From NCBI GenBank assembly GCA_012295275.1, contig CM022669.1, forward strand, positions 16,208,672 through 16,272,671: DNA of 64,000 nt. Reading direction: 5' to 3'. This stretch comes from Chrysomallon squamiferum. Lineage: Eukaryota > Mollusca > Gastropoda > Neomphalida > Peltospiridae. Under the pieces are notes generated by a model. That model made no database searches and was not told the DNA's origin. It was given only the letters and a program-made list of their open reading frames with translations. Numbering within the stretch: the first letter of the stretch is position 1; the number at the start of each line of letters is the position of its first letter. Of the stretch, positions 11,591-24,161 are shown one piece after another. The position numbers were made by a program, and so were the translations under genes.

Positions 11591-12908
11591 TTAACGTGCT
11601 GTTGTTTTTATTTCTTTTAAATCACTGGGTACGTGACAAACATTTTCATAAAACCACGAATGTATGTCAGGATACACTTTCTCTTGTATGGATGGATCAT
11701 TCAGTTTCTTGCACACTTCACAAATACCTACATGCCTATTCCCGAAAGTATAATGATTTCTCCACTGGAAATACTCTAAATAAGCGGTGTCATTTTTGTC
11801 CAAATATGCAAGATATTCGCCAAGATGCTTCGGGCTTTTAAAATCTGCCGTGTTGATGTAAGACATCGGAGGCAAATATCTGGAATAGTTCGCTGCACCC
11901 CTAACCACAGGAACAATGAGAGCGTGCATGTTGAGAAAAACCTTTTCCGTGATGTAATCGACACAGAAACTGTTTTCAAACGACATATAGAACTTGTAAT
12001 CCCTCGAAAGCATTTTAAGACATTCAGAACGATTCTGCAAGCTGCACTTGTGATTTCCACATTTTCCGAACACGTCGACGTTAAACGTTTTATTTAATTC
12101 ACGAATGTACGTCTCTCGTTGACTTGGCGTTATACAGTTACTCACAAACCACGCTGCTTTCTTTGTTTTGTTCTTGATCACCGACGTGAAATTCCTGCGT
12201 GTGGGTTTCTCCATTTTTGTTATGTTCCCGTGCAAATAAGGAATGTCCGATACCGTTCTGTACGTCATAGTCCAGTTTATTTTGTAATGCCATTCCGTTC
12301 CGTTGAACTCCTTCCCACAGGTGTAATACGGAGTTTCCATTGAGAAAAATACCCACACTTGGCCCTGTTTCTTTGGTGGCGGATAATCGTCTGGATAGCG
12401 GACAGTATGGAATATAACAGCATCAAAATCGCTGAGATTCTTTGCAGTTTTCATCAAAGTACAATTGGCTGGACAAGATTTCAGCTCTTTAATTGCCATT
12501 CTGAACCATGGCCAACGTGGATTGTTCTTGATAAAGATTAATTTTCTCTTCCCTGTACTTTCTTTCAACTTTTGGTGTCTTGCAGAAATTTTTTCTTTTC
12601 TACTGGTCTTCACTTTTCTGACGAAAAAATTTCGTTTAGGAACAATGGAAGATTTGGGAATCGGAAGTAATGTTTTTACTTTTCCAGGATGAACTGAAGG
12701 TGACTTAGCTCTGATTATTGAATATTCGTTATGAAAGGGCTCGTCGTTGAAATGTATCGATGGAGGTATGTCATTGTCCCTACGCAAAACCAAATTCAAT
12801 CCTTTTGGCAGTTCTTTTGGCAATGAAAGTAACCAAGAAACGAACGAGAAAATACCAATAAACAGAAGAATCAGACGAATTTTTCTTATTCCAATTACTC
12901 GACAGAAC
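11591..12908 (-). CDS. GT10 alpha-1,3-fucosyltransferase, copy C (exon 2, complete catalytic protein)
   Basis: This exon carries all but the first two bases of the coding sequence. The start codon is AT at 15590-15589 plus G at 12908, giving a 439-aa protein. It has a basic tail (MFCRVIGIRKIR), an anchor at about 13-29 and a long lysine-rich stem. Catalytic landmarks are INWTMTYR (211-218), FENSFCVDYITEK (311-323), SYINTADFKSPKH, and the C-terminal CEVCKKLNDP. The acceptor is TTTTTTTCTGGTTTCAG|GTTCTGTCG. An ATG at 12952 opens the same frame but lies in the intron. The first Met inside the exon is near residue 138, past the anchor and stem, so an upstream start is required. Several N-glycosylation sequons (NWT, NFT, NKT, NYS) are visible. 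It is likely a functional paralogue of copy B from recent tandem duplication, and its reading frame is unbroken where B has its +1 base. Confidence 0.92.
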
Positions 12909-12999
12909 CTGAAACCAGAAAAAAATGAATATTTGTTATTAATCCTGACCATAATTATTATTAAGTATTCTGTTTGTTTTGTTCTTTTAGTTTGTTTGT

Positions 13000-13030
<31 letters not shown>

Positions 13031-15466
13031 TAATTATCTTCTTCTTATTGTTGTTGAACGAACGAAAGAATGAACGAACCAACCAACCAACAAAGGAACA
13101 ATAAATAAACTGTAGTAAACATAGTAATAAAGTTAGTTATGATAGTTGTCTTTATAACTATTGTGCTAGTGACAAAAGTATGGCAGAACAGTATGGGGGA
13201 CTAACTGTCTATGACCTATGAATTTAGTGGGAATAGCTACTTTCCCTGGGAGAAGAAAAGGAAACAGTCTGAAAAAAATAATGATGATTTCTTAAGATTA
13301 TAAAAGCGAAATTATTTAATGTAAAGTTTTAAAAGGTTTATAGTAAATTCACAAAATTCAGAAAAGAAAAGTAAATAACTGAAACAAATTTTTCTTCTAA
13401 ATTTATTATATGTATTTTCTTTTATTTAGCACAGATTATAAGAATACGGAATTAGGGACCTACATTTGTCATCTGGCTTTGCATTCGCTTAAAAATAAGC
13501 TACAGTGGTAACACTATTATTCGTTTACTGTTACGTAGAATTAAAAAGGTATTATTTATTTATTGTTATACAATGAAGTGTCATTTATATATTACTATGC
13601 AAAATACAGTATAGTAGAAGTAATGTCTGTTTGTTGCTATATAAAATAAAATATAATAATACAGTGGTACCTCGAGTTACGAGTGCTCCAAATTACGAGT
13701 TTTCCGAGTTACGAGCCGATGCCCGGTTGAATTTTTGCTTTGAATTGCGAGCCAAAATCCGAGATACGAGCTAGTTGGCGCAACGAACAACACAACATCT
13801 GCCCAGCATTCGGCGTCTCACTCGTTTGCTTCACGTGGAAACACTTCTGTTGTGTTACGGTCGCGTTTTGTGCAGTATTTTGCCAAATTTCCATGGATCC
13901 TAAGAAAGTGAGTGCAAAGGACAGTGCTGAGAAGAAGCTGATGATAGCATGAAATCCTAGAAAAACATGAGCGAGGTGTGCGTGTAGTCAACATGGGTAC
14001 GCAGTACGAGCGTAGTACTTTTACGATATGTACCGTACTGAAGTAGAAGGAGTCTATAAAGGCTGTAACTCCAGCCAAAGGCCTTAAAATACATTTCTAA
14101 ACAGCGGACCTCTGTCCATGAAAAGATGGAGAAACGCTAACCCTGCACTCTTTACAAAACCAGTTTATTTCTTTATATTCTTTTTTATTTTGTTTTTATA
14201 CAATATTTTTCATTTATACAGACAATTTTCTTATTTAAAAACACGTTACAAAAAACTGGGGTGGTTTTGGGGAGCTGGAATGGATTAACAGTATTTCAGT
14301 TCATTTCATTTGGGAAAGTTGATTTGATATACGAGCTTGGTCACGGAACGAATTAAACTCGTAAATCAAGATACCACTGCATTTGTTTTTGCCTACGTAA
14401 AATATAATGGAATGAAATTTATGCATTACTACGTAAATTAAAATAGATTCATATTTATAGAGTTGCTACAAATAATAAGAAAAATAGTAGTAATTCTTCA
14501 CTGGACATTAAAATCATTAAATTACGTATCAGTTTCTAAACACGTCTAAAGGTGATACTTCAGAGCAGTACACACTTGCCTTATTTATGTGATAATAATA
14601 CCAAACAAAACAAACAGGTTATATATTAGTGGAAAATCTGACTGTTTTATAAGACGAAGGGTATTTCACGTAAGCAGATATATTCAATTTACGCATAGAT
14701 AGTTACATATACTAACTGAACAAGTATTTACAGGCGATGTTAAACACAGCTAGAAATACTATTTGATAAAGAGCGATACTATTTATTAAGGTATAATGGT
14801 TTGCGGGAGTACTGTTTTATATTAAAGCACACTGGCTTATTTTTCGTTCTGATCTGGGACTAAACGTTTTATAAGCTCTCTGTTATTTTGGTGTAAGCTT
14901 TATATTTGTTAAATAGATCACCTGTATCTAGTTATTCGGCTGATCTTTGTTTTCGAAATGAATGAACTAACTAAGTCTTAAAGATTACATTTAAAAGAAT
15001 GCATTCAAAACCTATTACGTTTGACTCCACAATGTTTCTGTATTTTAGAACGAAGCTATTGAAATTGTACGTGTAGTTTTCTCACTGTTACCATAGAACA
15101 GACTATAACGACATGCACCTAATTTCTGTAATGCGATATAGTTTCACTGTTTTATGTCGGCTATTATTCAGAAGACTTGCGGATGGGATACAATAGGACA
15201 TATTAGATTCTACGTGCAGTTTTACTTTTGTATAGGCCACCATTGTGTTGTTGTCATTCTGATTTATGTTAAACGATGAAGGCACTACGTGTTTCTATAA
15301 GTATATGTATCTATTTATTAACGTGTGCATCTGTATAAGTCTGTAAGTATCTTTGTGAGTAAGCACCTATGTAAAATTATAAATAGAACCAAACAACTGC
15401 ATTTCGTGTGATACTTCTATCTTAATAGACTAGTTGTTAGCTTTAAACTTTTGTCTGTGTGTGTGT

Positions 15467-15509
<43 letters not shown>

Positions 15510-15588
15510 GTATATATGTGTGTGTATATTACATTATTAAAAGAAAGCAAGCAATCAAAAATAACTTTGTCATTAAAGCAGTACTCAC
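12909..15588 (-). other. intron of fucosyltransferase copy C dividing the start codon
   Basis: A 2680-nt intron with donor AAAAAT|GTGAGTACTGC at 15588 and acceptor GTTTCAG at 12909. The pogo/Tigger-type element at 13662-14379 sits inside it and accounts for much of its greater length relative to copies B (920 nt) and D (618 nt). The remainder is AT-rich spacer with a short (TTA)n run near 13003-13031 and a (CT)n tract at 15469-15505. Confidence 0.7.
13662..14379 (+). mobile_element. pogo/Tigger-type DNA transposon, internally deleted
   Basis: The left end CAGTGGTACCTCGAGTTACG is an imperfect inverted match of the right end, which reads CAGTGGTATCTTGATTTACG on the other strand. TA precedes the left end (13660-13661); the right flank is CA, so the expected TA duplication is imperfect. 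Inside, MDPKKVSAKDSAEKK (from 13893) and, in a shifted frame, EILEKHERGVRVVNMGTQYE then RSTFTICTVLK resemble the psq-type helix-turn-helix of Tigger transposases. Stops and a frameshift follow, and the DDE catalytic region is absent. The element is therefore non-autonomous and could only move with a transposase supplied elsewhere. It lies in the intron of fucosyltransferase copy C. Confidence 0.8.
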
Positions 15589-15716
15589 ATTTTTCCAGTC
15601 CTTTTCTTTAATAGCAGTATTCGAAATAAACGAGCTGAAAAACCCCAATAAGTCTGAATGTCGGATTTTAACAGGTAGTAGTGACCTAAAAAAGCTGTTT
15701 TGCTAAAGACTGTATT
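15589..15716 (-). other. exon 1 of fucosyltransferase copy C (5' UTR plus AT of the start codon)
   Basis: On the minus strand the segment ends ...AAAAGGACTGGAAAAAT|GTGAGTACTGC. It matches exon 1 of copy D (AAAGGTCTGGAAAAAT|GTAAGTACTGC) and, less closely, copy B. No ATG occurs in the final reading frame between an in-frame TAA (15719-15717) and the junction, so the start must be the split ATG. The upstream limit of the exon is not known; the end given here is only the last base before that stop. Confidence 0.6.
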
Positions 15717-16078
15717 TTACTAAAGAAAATGTACTGAACCGGAGCATCAACACGCTGAGGCGATCAACCGTGACATTTTCTTTTGTATGATCATTTCATA
15801 ACCTGTTTTATTTTATTTTATTTTATTTTATTTATTTAATCCCTATGTGACTATTTAGTTATTTATTTATTTGTTTATTTTTTCTTTATTCATTTATTAT
15901 ATTATTTGCTTATTTACATACATACATACACATGCGTATGTATGTATAGACAGACAGACATACATAGATATTTTCATACTTTATTTCTGTTGACTGTCAT
16001 CATTTAAAGATCCGATTATATTCTCACCGCACACGAGCAGATACATTATTTCATTTCTTCGATTTGCAAGTATTTATG

Positions 16079-16109
<31 letters not shown>

Positions 16110-16679
16110 AAGCTCTGCTAAATGATACCCTTTTCTATCTTTAAAATAATAATCTTTACCCATCTGCTCCTGTTTGCTTCTACCAGGGTCAGTACTCTTC
16201 CTAAAAACCGAAAGCCCATGGCATCGACCATTACAGCTATCATCATTACGACCTTGTCTACTAATGTCTACAAATGTTTATTTTATTATTTTATTATTTT
16301 GTTTACTTATTTATTTTTTGTTTATTTATTTATTTATTCTTAATAGCTTATCCATCTGCATCCTATTCCATTTGCTTCTTTTTTTTTCAGCCATTATCAA
16401 AATATTTGAACTCTATATCTCAATTCTGTTTCCGACAAGGCATAATAAAAATTCAATAGCAGGCAATTCTCCTTAGCGTTCTTTTGTAGGTCGCCTTCAG
16501 TTTGGATCTTCAAATGATGGCCGTTTACATGAAACATCGAGAAACATGTCTGTAACGATCCAGATGAAATAACCACACAAAATACATGGATGGACTTGCT
16601 CACTTTAATGTTCCGCTTCGTTACCCTTCTTTGGTAAAACACATTTTGCTTCTTTCGACCAGAACTCAGACGTGTCTCA
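15717..16679. other. spacer between divergent fucosyltransferase copies C and D
   Basis: About 1 kb separates the two oppositely oriented first exons. It contains (TTTA)n and (TTA)n runs, a few ATAC units near 15918-15945, and short open frames that look like AT-rich noise. Because C and D diverge from here, promoter elements for both should lie in it. I see no convincing TATA box or CpG island. Confidence 0.4.
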
Positions 16680-17298
16680 GCAATAGCGGCTGCTTTTGTT
16701 TCGAGGCTTTGTTTTAAAGGTCTGGAAAAATGTAAGTACTGCTTTAACTTAGGTGATTAAATTATTTTATAAATTAATATACGTATCTGTTGACCTGTTA
16801 GTAACTAGGATGTAATGACAATGTTATTTGATTGCTTTATTTCATTTAATAATGCAAAAGAAGCACACACAGACACACACACATACACAGTTATATACAC
16901 ACACGCACACATATATACACATGTATACACACGCAGACACACAAACACAAAGAAACAAGATGTTTTAACCTAGAAGTGTATATTTATAAATATAACACGA
17001 TAAATAACTATTTAGTTCGATTTATTATTTTACATGTATACATACATACATACCAAAAATGTCCCTCTTTGCTTTCTACCAGCAGAGTGTAGGTTCACCA
17101 GAAATACAAGGCCTATGAAAACACACCATTGTTATTTATTAATTTATTTATTTTATTTACATTATTTTTATTTATTTATTTATTTATTTATTTACTTACT
17201 TATTACTTTTTATTATTATTTTTAATTAATTTTATTATTTGGGGGGATTTTTGCGGGGTGTTCAGTTGTTTTTTTTTTTTTTTTTTTTTTTTTGTTGC

Positions 17299-17338
<40 letters not shown>

Positions 17339-17800
17339 TTTTCTTACAGGGTCTGTGAAGCAACTGAAGTCAGAAAAATCCGTATCATTGTTCTGTTTAT
17401 TGGAATTTTGTCTTTCCTTTGGTGGTTATATTCACTGCAGAAAGTGACGTCGGGATTTGGTCTGATTTTGTGAGGACATTAACCTGTCATCACTGAGACA
17501 TTGAAATCTTGTGATCATTATTAACGAACATTCGAAATACTGTGCTTGGAAAATAGAAACAGTGGTTGTGATTACCAGATTTTCCAGTATTACTAAAGTG
17601 AACTATAGTCGTCAGTAAACAAAAAACAAATGGTAAAAAGAAAATCAAAAAAAAAAAAAAAAAAAAATTGTCGAAAGTAAAAAAGGTCTTTATCAGGAAC
17701 AATCTGCGTTGACTTTGGTTCAAGATGATCCATAAGGAGATGAAATCGTGTCCAGCCAATTGTTCTTTAATGATAACTGCAAACAAGCATTTTATATTAT
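16680..17800 (+). pseudogene. GT10 fucosyltransferase relic, copy D (opposite orientation)
   Basis: Exon 1 ends AAAAAT|GTAAGTACTGC at 16731 with an in-frame TAA just upstream (16715-16717). Exon 2 begins TTCTTACAG|GGTCTGTGAAGC at 17350. Joined, they give a split ATG and MVCEATEVRKIR followed by an anchor (IIVLFIGILSFLWWLYS) matching copies B and C. A TGA at 17471-17473 ends the frame in the stem. Further on, 17683-17790 reads KVFIRNNLR, stop (17710-17712), LWFKMIHKEMKSCPANCSLM, which aligns with the start of the catalytic domain of copies B/C (FLKNNPRWPWFKMALNELKS and the CPANCTLMKTA that follows). After that homology fades at a TAG-repeat tract. The gene has at least two stops, a frame change and no catalytic core, so it cannot make an enzyme. 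Confidence 0.8.
17260..17342. repeat. poly(T) and (AT)n in the intron of copy D
   Basis: Long T run, (TA)n and a second T run immediately before the exon 2 acceptor of copy D. They extend the natural polypyrimidine tract. Confidence 0.9.
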
Positions 17801-19037
17801 GAAGAAAGAGCGATCTAAAAAGTAGTAGTAGTAGTAGTAATGGAGGTAGTAGAAGTAATAGCAATGATAACAGTATGTATAATATTTTCTTATACCATAA
17901 TACATTAAAATAGCTGTTAGTGTTGAAACAAAGTAAATATGATTATTCAGTAACATCTTTCTTCTTCTACATTTTTATATTTTGAAGTATTTTTCTAATA
18001 TTCCTAAAGTAAGCTTGGCTGTTATGTAGATCCAGTAATATTTATAAAAATAAAAATGAATATAAATAAATAAATATATAAATAAATAAATAAAATACCA
18101 AATAAATATACAAATAAATAAATAAATAATAAACAAATACATATTTAAAACAAAAAAATTAATGAACATATTAACAAACAAATAGACAAAATGTGACATT
18201 TATTTATTTATTTATTTATTATACCAGTTATTTATTATCGTGATCTCTTTCCAATGTAATGTTAATCTGAATTAATACGTAAACTACAGGCTTGTAGTTT
18301 TAGCGCACTGTGTTGATTTTCATGGTTACCTGGTGCTGGATGCGAGTTCGTGGATTATATGTGTCAGATCAAGGACAAAGACTTCCATCCATCACTGATT
18401 TAGAATGTAAATCCCACAGTTTCTTTGCTGCAGTCAATCTTAGATTGAAAAAACAATGATAAAGAGATTGTCGATACGCTTCACTTGTTACAAGCAATAG
18501 CCTGCGTGACCTTGTTTCAAAAATAATGCTGTTGACTACTGCTTTGTATGTCCATTGTCGTATTTACCTGCTTAATGCTAATTCTCTTATTTGTTTATTT
18601 ACTTAATTGTTTGTTTGATGCCGAGTTTTCTTTCACTTTATGTGTTTCTAATAATAGAAATTTCATCCTAATCATAGATTTTTGTAATACGACAGTAGAC
18701 TGAAAAAACCCAAAAGATTTGTAACTGTAGGAAAAATTATTGTCTAAACCTCGAAGAATGAAAGTAGCGGTTACGTGACTGGAACGGGAAATCTGTTCAG
18801 AACAGAAAAATAAATCAAACTATATTAATTAATTTCTGAGGATGTCATTTTTATATTCTAATGAGATTCTGAGTCAGAAATACAGAATAAATAAAAATCT
18901 TTCGGCCATTTTACATTTTCTTTTCATAACAGATCTGAATTTTTCACAACCTATGTTCATATTAAGATGAATGTTTTGGGAACTGTGGTGTGAAAATACA
19001 ACAACGAATAAAAAATTGTAAGTTCTTTTTAAAATTT

Positions 19038-19123
<86 letters not shown>

Positions 19124-20279
19124 AATGTAGCTCTGATACATAATTAGAAAACGTTTCATTTTTCCTCACTTTTCTTATCTAGTAACAACTTCATTGATAT
19201 TTTTATTAGTCCATGTGCCATATTGAATATAGTATACGTCAAAAAAAAAAAAAAAAAAACGTTTATATCTCACTGGTCAGTAGTATTTTCCCACTGAAAG
19301 GAAAAGCATTGATTGGAACGGGAAGTACTTTGTATAAGCTGTTGGGGTACTGTTTAGGAAGGCATCAACAACAAAACGTTTATAAAACTGATTAAAAACT
19401 ACACAGAAATGACGTATTCGACGAAGGTTTCAGTGGCTGACGAATGTAAGGCGCATGAATTTAATTTTTTCGTACGAAGAAAATACTTTTACCTTTCTTT
19501 CATACTGATTCAGTTACTGCTGCGAATTTCGAGATAAAAGAGAGCTCTAATGCTTAAACTCAGTGTTGTTATTACGCAATACCTTTTTGATATTTTGTTG
19601 TATTACATCGAAAACATAACACGTTCTAATACAAGCCAATTCAAACAGCTTTCAAAACAATTTAACCTAACCCAGATGTTCATAAAGCATGGAAGAAAGA
19701 AAAAGAAAGAAAAAAACAAACAAAGAAGAACAAGAAACACTGTATTCATGTTACTTTAATGTCAGGAGGTGTGTTAAAAGCCTGCATATTATGAAAAATG
19801 GCATATATATTATTTGGCTAGTCACGACAATATGTATTTATAAATAAATCAGTCACAAGTTCAATAAATCAATCAATCAATTAGTCAGTATATAAATAAA
19901 TATTAAAAATTTCAAAATAATAAATTACTGCAAAATATTACACACACACACACGCACACACACATATATTCAAGGTCTTTTATCTGGTCTCTAGGAAACT
20001 CAAGTTAACAACAACAAAACAAATTATTTAAATTTTTATCTGTTAATTACAACTTTATTCTTTTCTCTTCATCGTTTATTTAATATTGTGACAGAAAACT
20101 GGAACAAAATTCCAGAAATTCAAGTAACCTATGGTTACATGTTTTGCTGGATACATGATCTGGCAGCACCTGTCTTAATCTTTAATTAAAGAAATGATAA
20201 TCTCAATAAACGAAATTAAACAACAACAAAAACTGAAGAAAAAGAACAAATCAAATGTATCATCATTAAACTACAAACA
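17801..20279. other. non-coding region after copy D
   Basis: (AAAT)n runs at 18050-18135 and 18197-18220, a perfect (AG)n tract at 19041-19121 (81 bp) and poly(A) at 19241-19259. Otherwise AT-rich spacer with no exon recognised. Confidence 0.5.
19041..19121. repeat. (AG)n microsatellite, 81 bp
   Basis: Perfect dinucleotide tract. Confidence 0.98.
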
Positions 20280-20706
20280 CATAAAAAGAAATTTATTTTG
20301 TGATCTGTCCTCTTTCGAAGCCATCATCTCTGTATCAACACACTTCATTCTGTGCCCTGCTGATGCCTCTACAGAAGATGGCAGCATGTAATGGTTTCTA
20401 ACAAGGACATACCAAATGTTAGAGCAGCACCAGAATACAACAGATCCATTTGTGGTCATTTCTGGCAGATTATGCACAATGATATCTGTTCCTCAGGAAG
20501 CTAGTTCTGTTAACATGAGCAGCTGTTTGGTGCTTTCAGCACCTTCAAAGTTTAAAAAGTCTTTACATGTCTGGGCTTCCCGAAATGATTAATACTTACT
20601 TGTGTTAGATGATAAATGCTAAACTGGATTTGCAGAAAGAGAGAATTAGTGAGAATGATGCTGTGGGGTGAGGTCATTAAATAAAGAAATTGAAAGTTAT
20701 GTAGAA

Positions 20707-20740
<34 letters not shown>

Positions 20741-23700
20741 GTACATACAAACATTTATATAGTTTACATTAATTTACTGTTTATGATTAAACTTTTGATA
20801 CCTATATATATATATATATATACACACGCACATAAATTTGGTTGTTTTGTATTTATTAATTAACTTAATATCATTTGCAATATGTATGGATCCTTATTGT
20901 TAATTTTTTTTATTTTCAAAAAAACTGGTATGCTTTATAATATGTTAATATATATTTTTTATACTTATTACTGCTCTAACATACAATATAAATTAATAAT
21001 TATTTCATATAAAATTGTCTGCATTATGCACAAACATAAACTTTATATTGCTAATCATTGTCTGTGATTACTGTAATACTGTAAGTACTTATTTCAGTCA
21101 CATGTCAGCCTGGGTTATATTTTATTATTCACTTTAATCGTGATCAACATATTAACAACTACTTTTGCTTGAGAAATCAATTTGAATAGTATCAAGTTTC
21201 AAACAGAGCTCCTTAGAAACATAAAAAGGAGGGTGTGATATTATATCCGGAGGCACAGATAAAAACAGAATCCAGCCCTGTCAGTAACAAATAAAATGGA
21301 AGAGTCATTCTATAAACATAACTAGCTGCTGTTCATAAACCCCCTTTATTGTTTTCAAGCGACAGACCTGCCTGGAAAGTTCGTGGTTGTTGAGAAACAG
21401 TGGACCAGAGTATAACAAGCACAATTCAGAAAGTTTAAAGAAGCGTAATGTTACAGGTACTTGCTTAAAGATCTGTATGTCTCATCTTTTTGTTACAATA
21501 CCCATGTCAGCTATGTCTAACAAAACATGAATCTATTATATTTATAATTTTACATTGAATAGTTGTTATTTAAAACCTATTACTAGATAATAATGGGTGT
21601 GGCAGAGTGATGTGTTTTTTATTGGATACAACTTTGCATGTATTACTTACCTCCAAGAGATGTGAAATAATCCTGTGTTAAGTTATACAATACCCCATGA
21701 TGTTTTATACACAAACAATTTAAAAAAAAAATATTGATATGTGTATTACGGATGGTCAAGCTGTGAGTATGTATGTAAATTATAGTTATTATAATGTTAA
21801 TAAAGCTATGATTTTACATATTTTAAAATATAGGTATGATATTCAGTCAAATCTTTTTATAATGTTTTTATAATGCTGATATCTGTGTTATCACAAGCTG
21901 GATGATGTGACAGGGTTTTTGAGATTATGATTTACTACATTCACCAAATCTCAGAACTGGCCCCAAAAATACCCCAGTTGTTTTACAAAACAGCAAATTG
22001 TCAAGTTATTGCCCACTTTGTTTTAATCACTGGATAATCTGCTAAGTATTAATAAATAAATTTAATGGATAAAAATGCTAACCTTTGAACCATATACTTC
22101 AAACGCATTTTTTTTGTTCAGATTTTCTCAAAGATGTATAATGTATAATAATAATTGCTAAGTCACTGTTATCAAGGAGAATGTTACATTAAATCTTGTT
22201 ATAAAACACAGGACAAAGGAAACAGATTGGGCGTATTTCTTTAAAAACAGATATCTTACAATGTTGTTTATGAAGTTACACTATCTTTTTCTGAGGAAGA
22301 CTTTAACATATGAAAATAATAATTTATGTATTATTAGAAGGAATAAAACGATATAAAAAGTTATTTGTAATTGGATAGTTCCTGAATGGTCCTTCGCAGT
22401 GGCAAACGACAATATATCAACAGTAAGTGTTAATGCTGATGTACAAGGAAGTACTCTGCAGGCTATGATTATTTAATAGAAGACCAGAACAGCATGAGAT
22501 AACCTATTCAGTAAGTCAGACACGCAGAATTAATTCACAGGCTGAAAGAAAATTCTCTTTGGTATTCTCTGCTGACACACAGCAGTACAATCACCCCAAA
22601 AGAGGTGTCACTTCCGATTTTGCACTTGAGTCATGAAAGATTTGTGTGTACACACCATTAAGCACATTCCCACCTGAATACATTTTAATAAATTCGTCTA
22701 GTCCCTGAAATGGTTGTGTCTCATTATCATTTTTAATCAATCAAAATGGAGAAACACTGAGGAGATTCTGGAGACTGATGTTAAAACATGGAGTCCAGAA
22801 ATCAGGTTGGCATATTTCATTGCCTGTCAGTAAGTGATGAACTTCCTTAAATGTGTCCTACATAATCAACTTGACCTTATCCTTCTGGTTTGGCAGCAAA
22901 TGAAGAAATAAATCATATGGTTCTCCTCTGCCAAGACCAAAAACTTCACTGAACTTTGGTGCTTTCAGCAACATTCTGCTGTTGACATCAATCCATTCTT
23001 TTTGCCTCTGCTTTACATTATGTTCTCTCCTTGGTTCGAAGGTAAATGAAAAACCTTCCGAAGATGTATTTGTGTATATATATAAATATATATATATTGT
23101 AGCTTTTGTTGTTTTCTGGTTAATTAGTTAATTAGTTTTTGTTATTGCTAGTGTTGTTTGTTTTGTTGTTGCTTTTTGTTTGTTTTCTCCATTGGGCAGA
23201 TTATCAGTGAATGTTTATAATTAGCAATATTACTAGGTTTAGAAGAACATATTGTTTTTCGTTTTTATTTATTGTTTGTCTTTTTTATATTCCTATTATA
23301 TTTATTATAACATAATTATTACAGTTTTATTTTCTCCGATATAAAAATAAATGTATTCATGCTTTTACTATTATTATCTTTATCATTTTCTTCTTTTTTA
23401 GTTTAAAATCTTATTATTAATACAGTTATTTAAAACTAAATGCAAACTTTCTTTTATAATCTTTATTTTTTTCATAAATACATTCTATTTATTTATTTAT
23501 TTGATTTGATCTGATCTATTATTTTTCTTTCTTTCTTATTAAAAAAAAATATATATTTTAGCATTTTCTATTTTAATATTTATTGAAGTCTAGTTTATTA
23601 CTGGGATTTTTCATTTAGTTTCTTTCTCTAAATTTTATTAAATATTATAATTCCAAAGGGTCATAATTTAATAGCAAGGCTTCTTTTATGTCCATGTTTT

Positions 23701-24124
23701 CTTAAGGGTAATATATACAGTATGCACACTGTTACAATGTCCTTTGTTAAACCATTTGTGAGGACATCATGATTTATGGTAGTATTATACATGTGCTGTA
23801 GGTGGGGGACAAAATTATGCATTTCACTTCATCAGTTACAGCCACGTTTTTCCGGTTTCAATCATAAAAAAAGACAGATTATTTTATCAGAGCCATGTGT
23901 AGCATGTTACATATATACAGCTTATTAATGAGGTACAGATTTTTCTATTTATTTGAAGATACTGAGCAAGTACATTAAAATATCATGAACAGAAAACTAT
24001 AATCTCTGATCATGTAACATAGGGAGGTATTATGCATCTCTAAACTGACGAAAACAGCCATTTTATTCTAATTTGTTTTGTTGTTTCTTCTTTTTTTTTT
24101 TTTTTTTCTTTATCTTTTTTTTTC

Positions 24125-24161
<37 letters not shown>

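Noticed and set aside
12909-12952. Using the ATG at 12952 as the start of copy C
   Set aside because: It lies inside the intron upstream of a good acceptor (TTTCTGGTTTCAG). Homologous copies B and D have no matching coding sequence there.
15434-15706. 90-codon plus-strand open frame with (CT)n-coded Leu/Ser
   Set aside because: It is mostly repeat and overlaps the minus-strand exon 1 of copy C in the wrong orientation.
21360-21456. Second exon joined to 10542-10598
   Set aside because: It is open and bounded by AG and GT in a compatible phase, but a 97-nt open stretch is expected by chance and no family match supports it. It also lies within the span of minus-strand coding relics.
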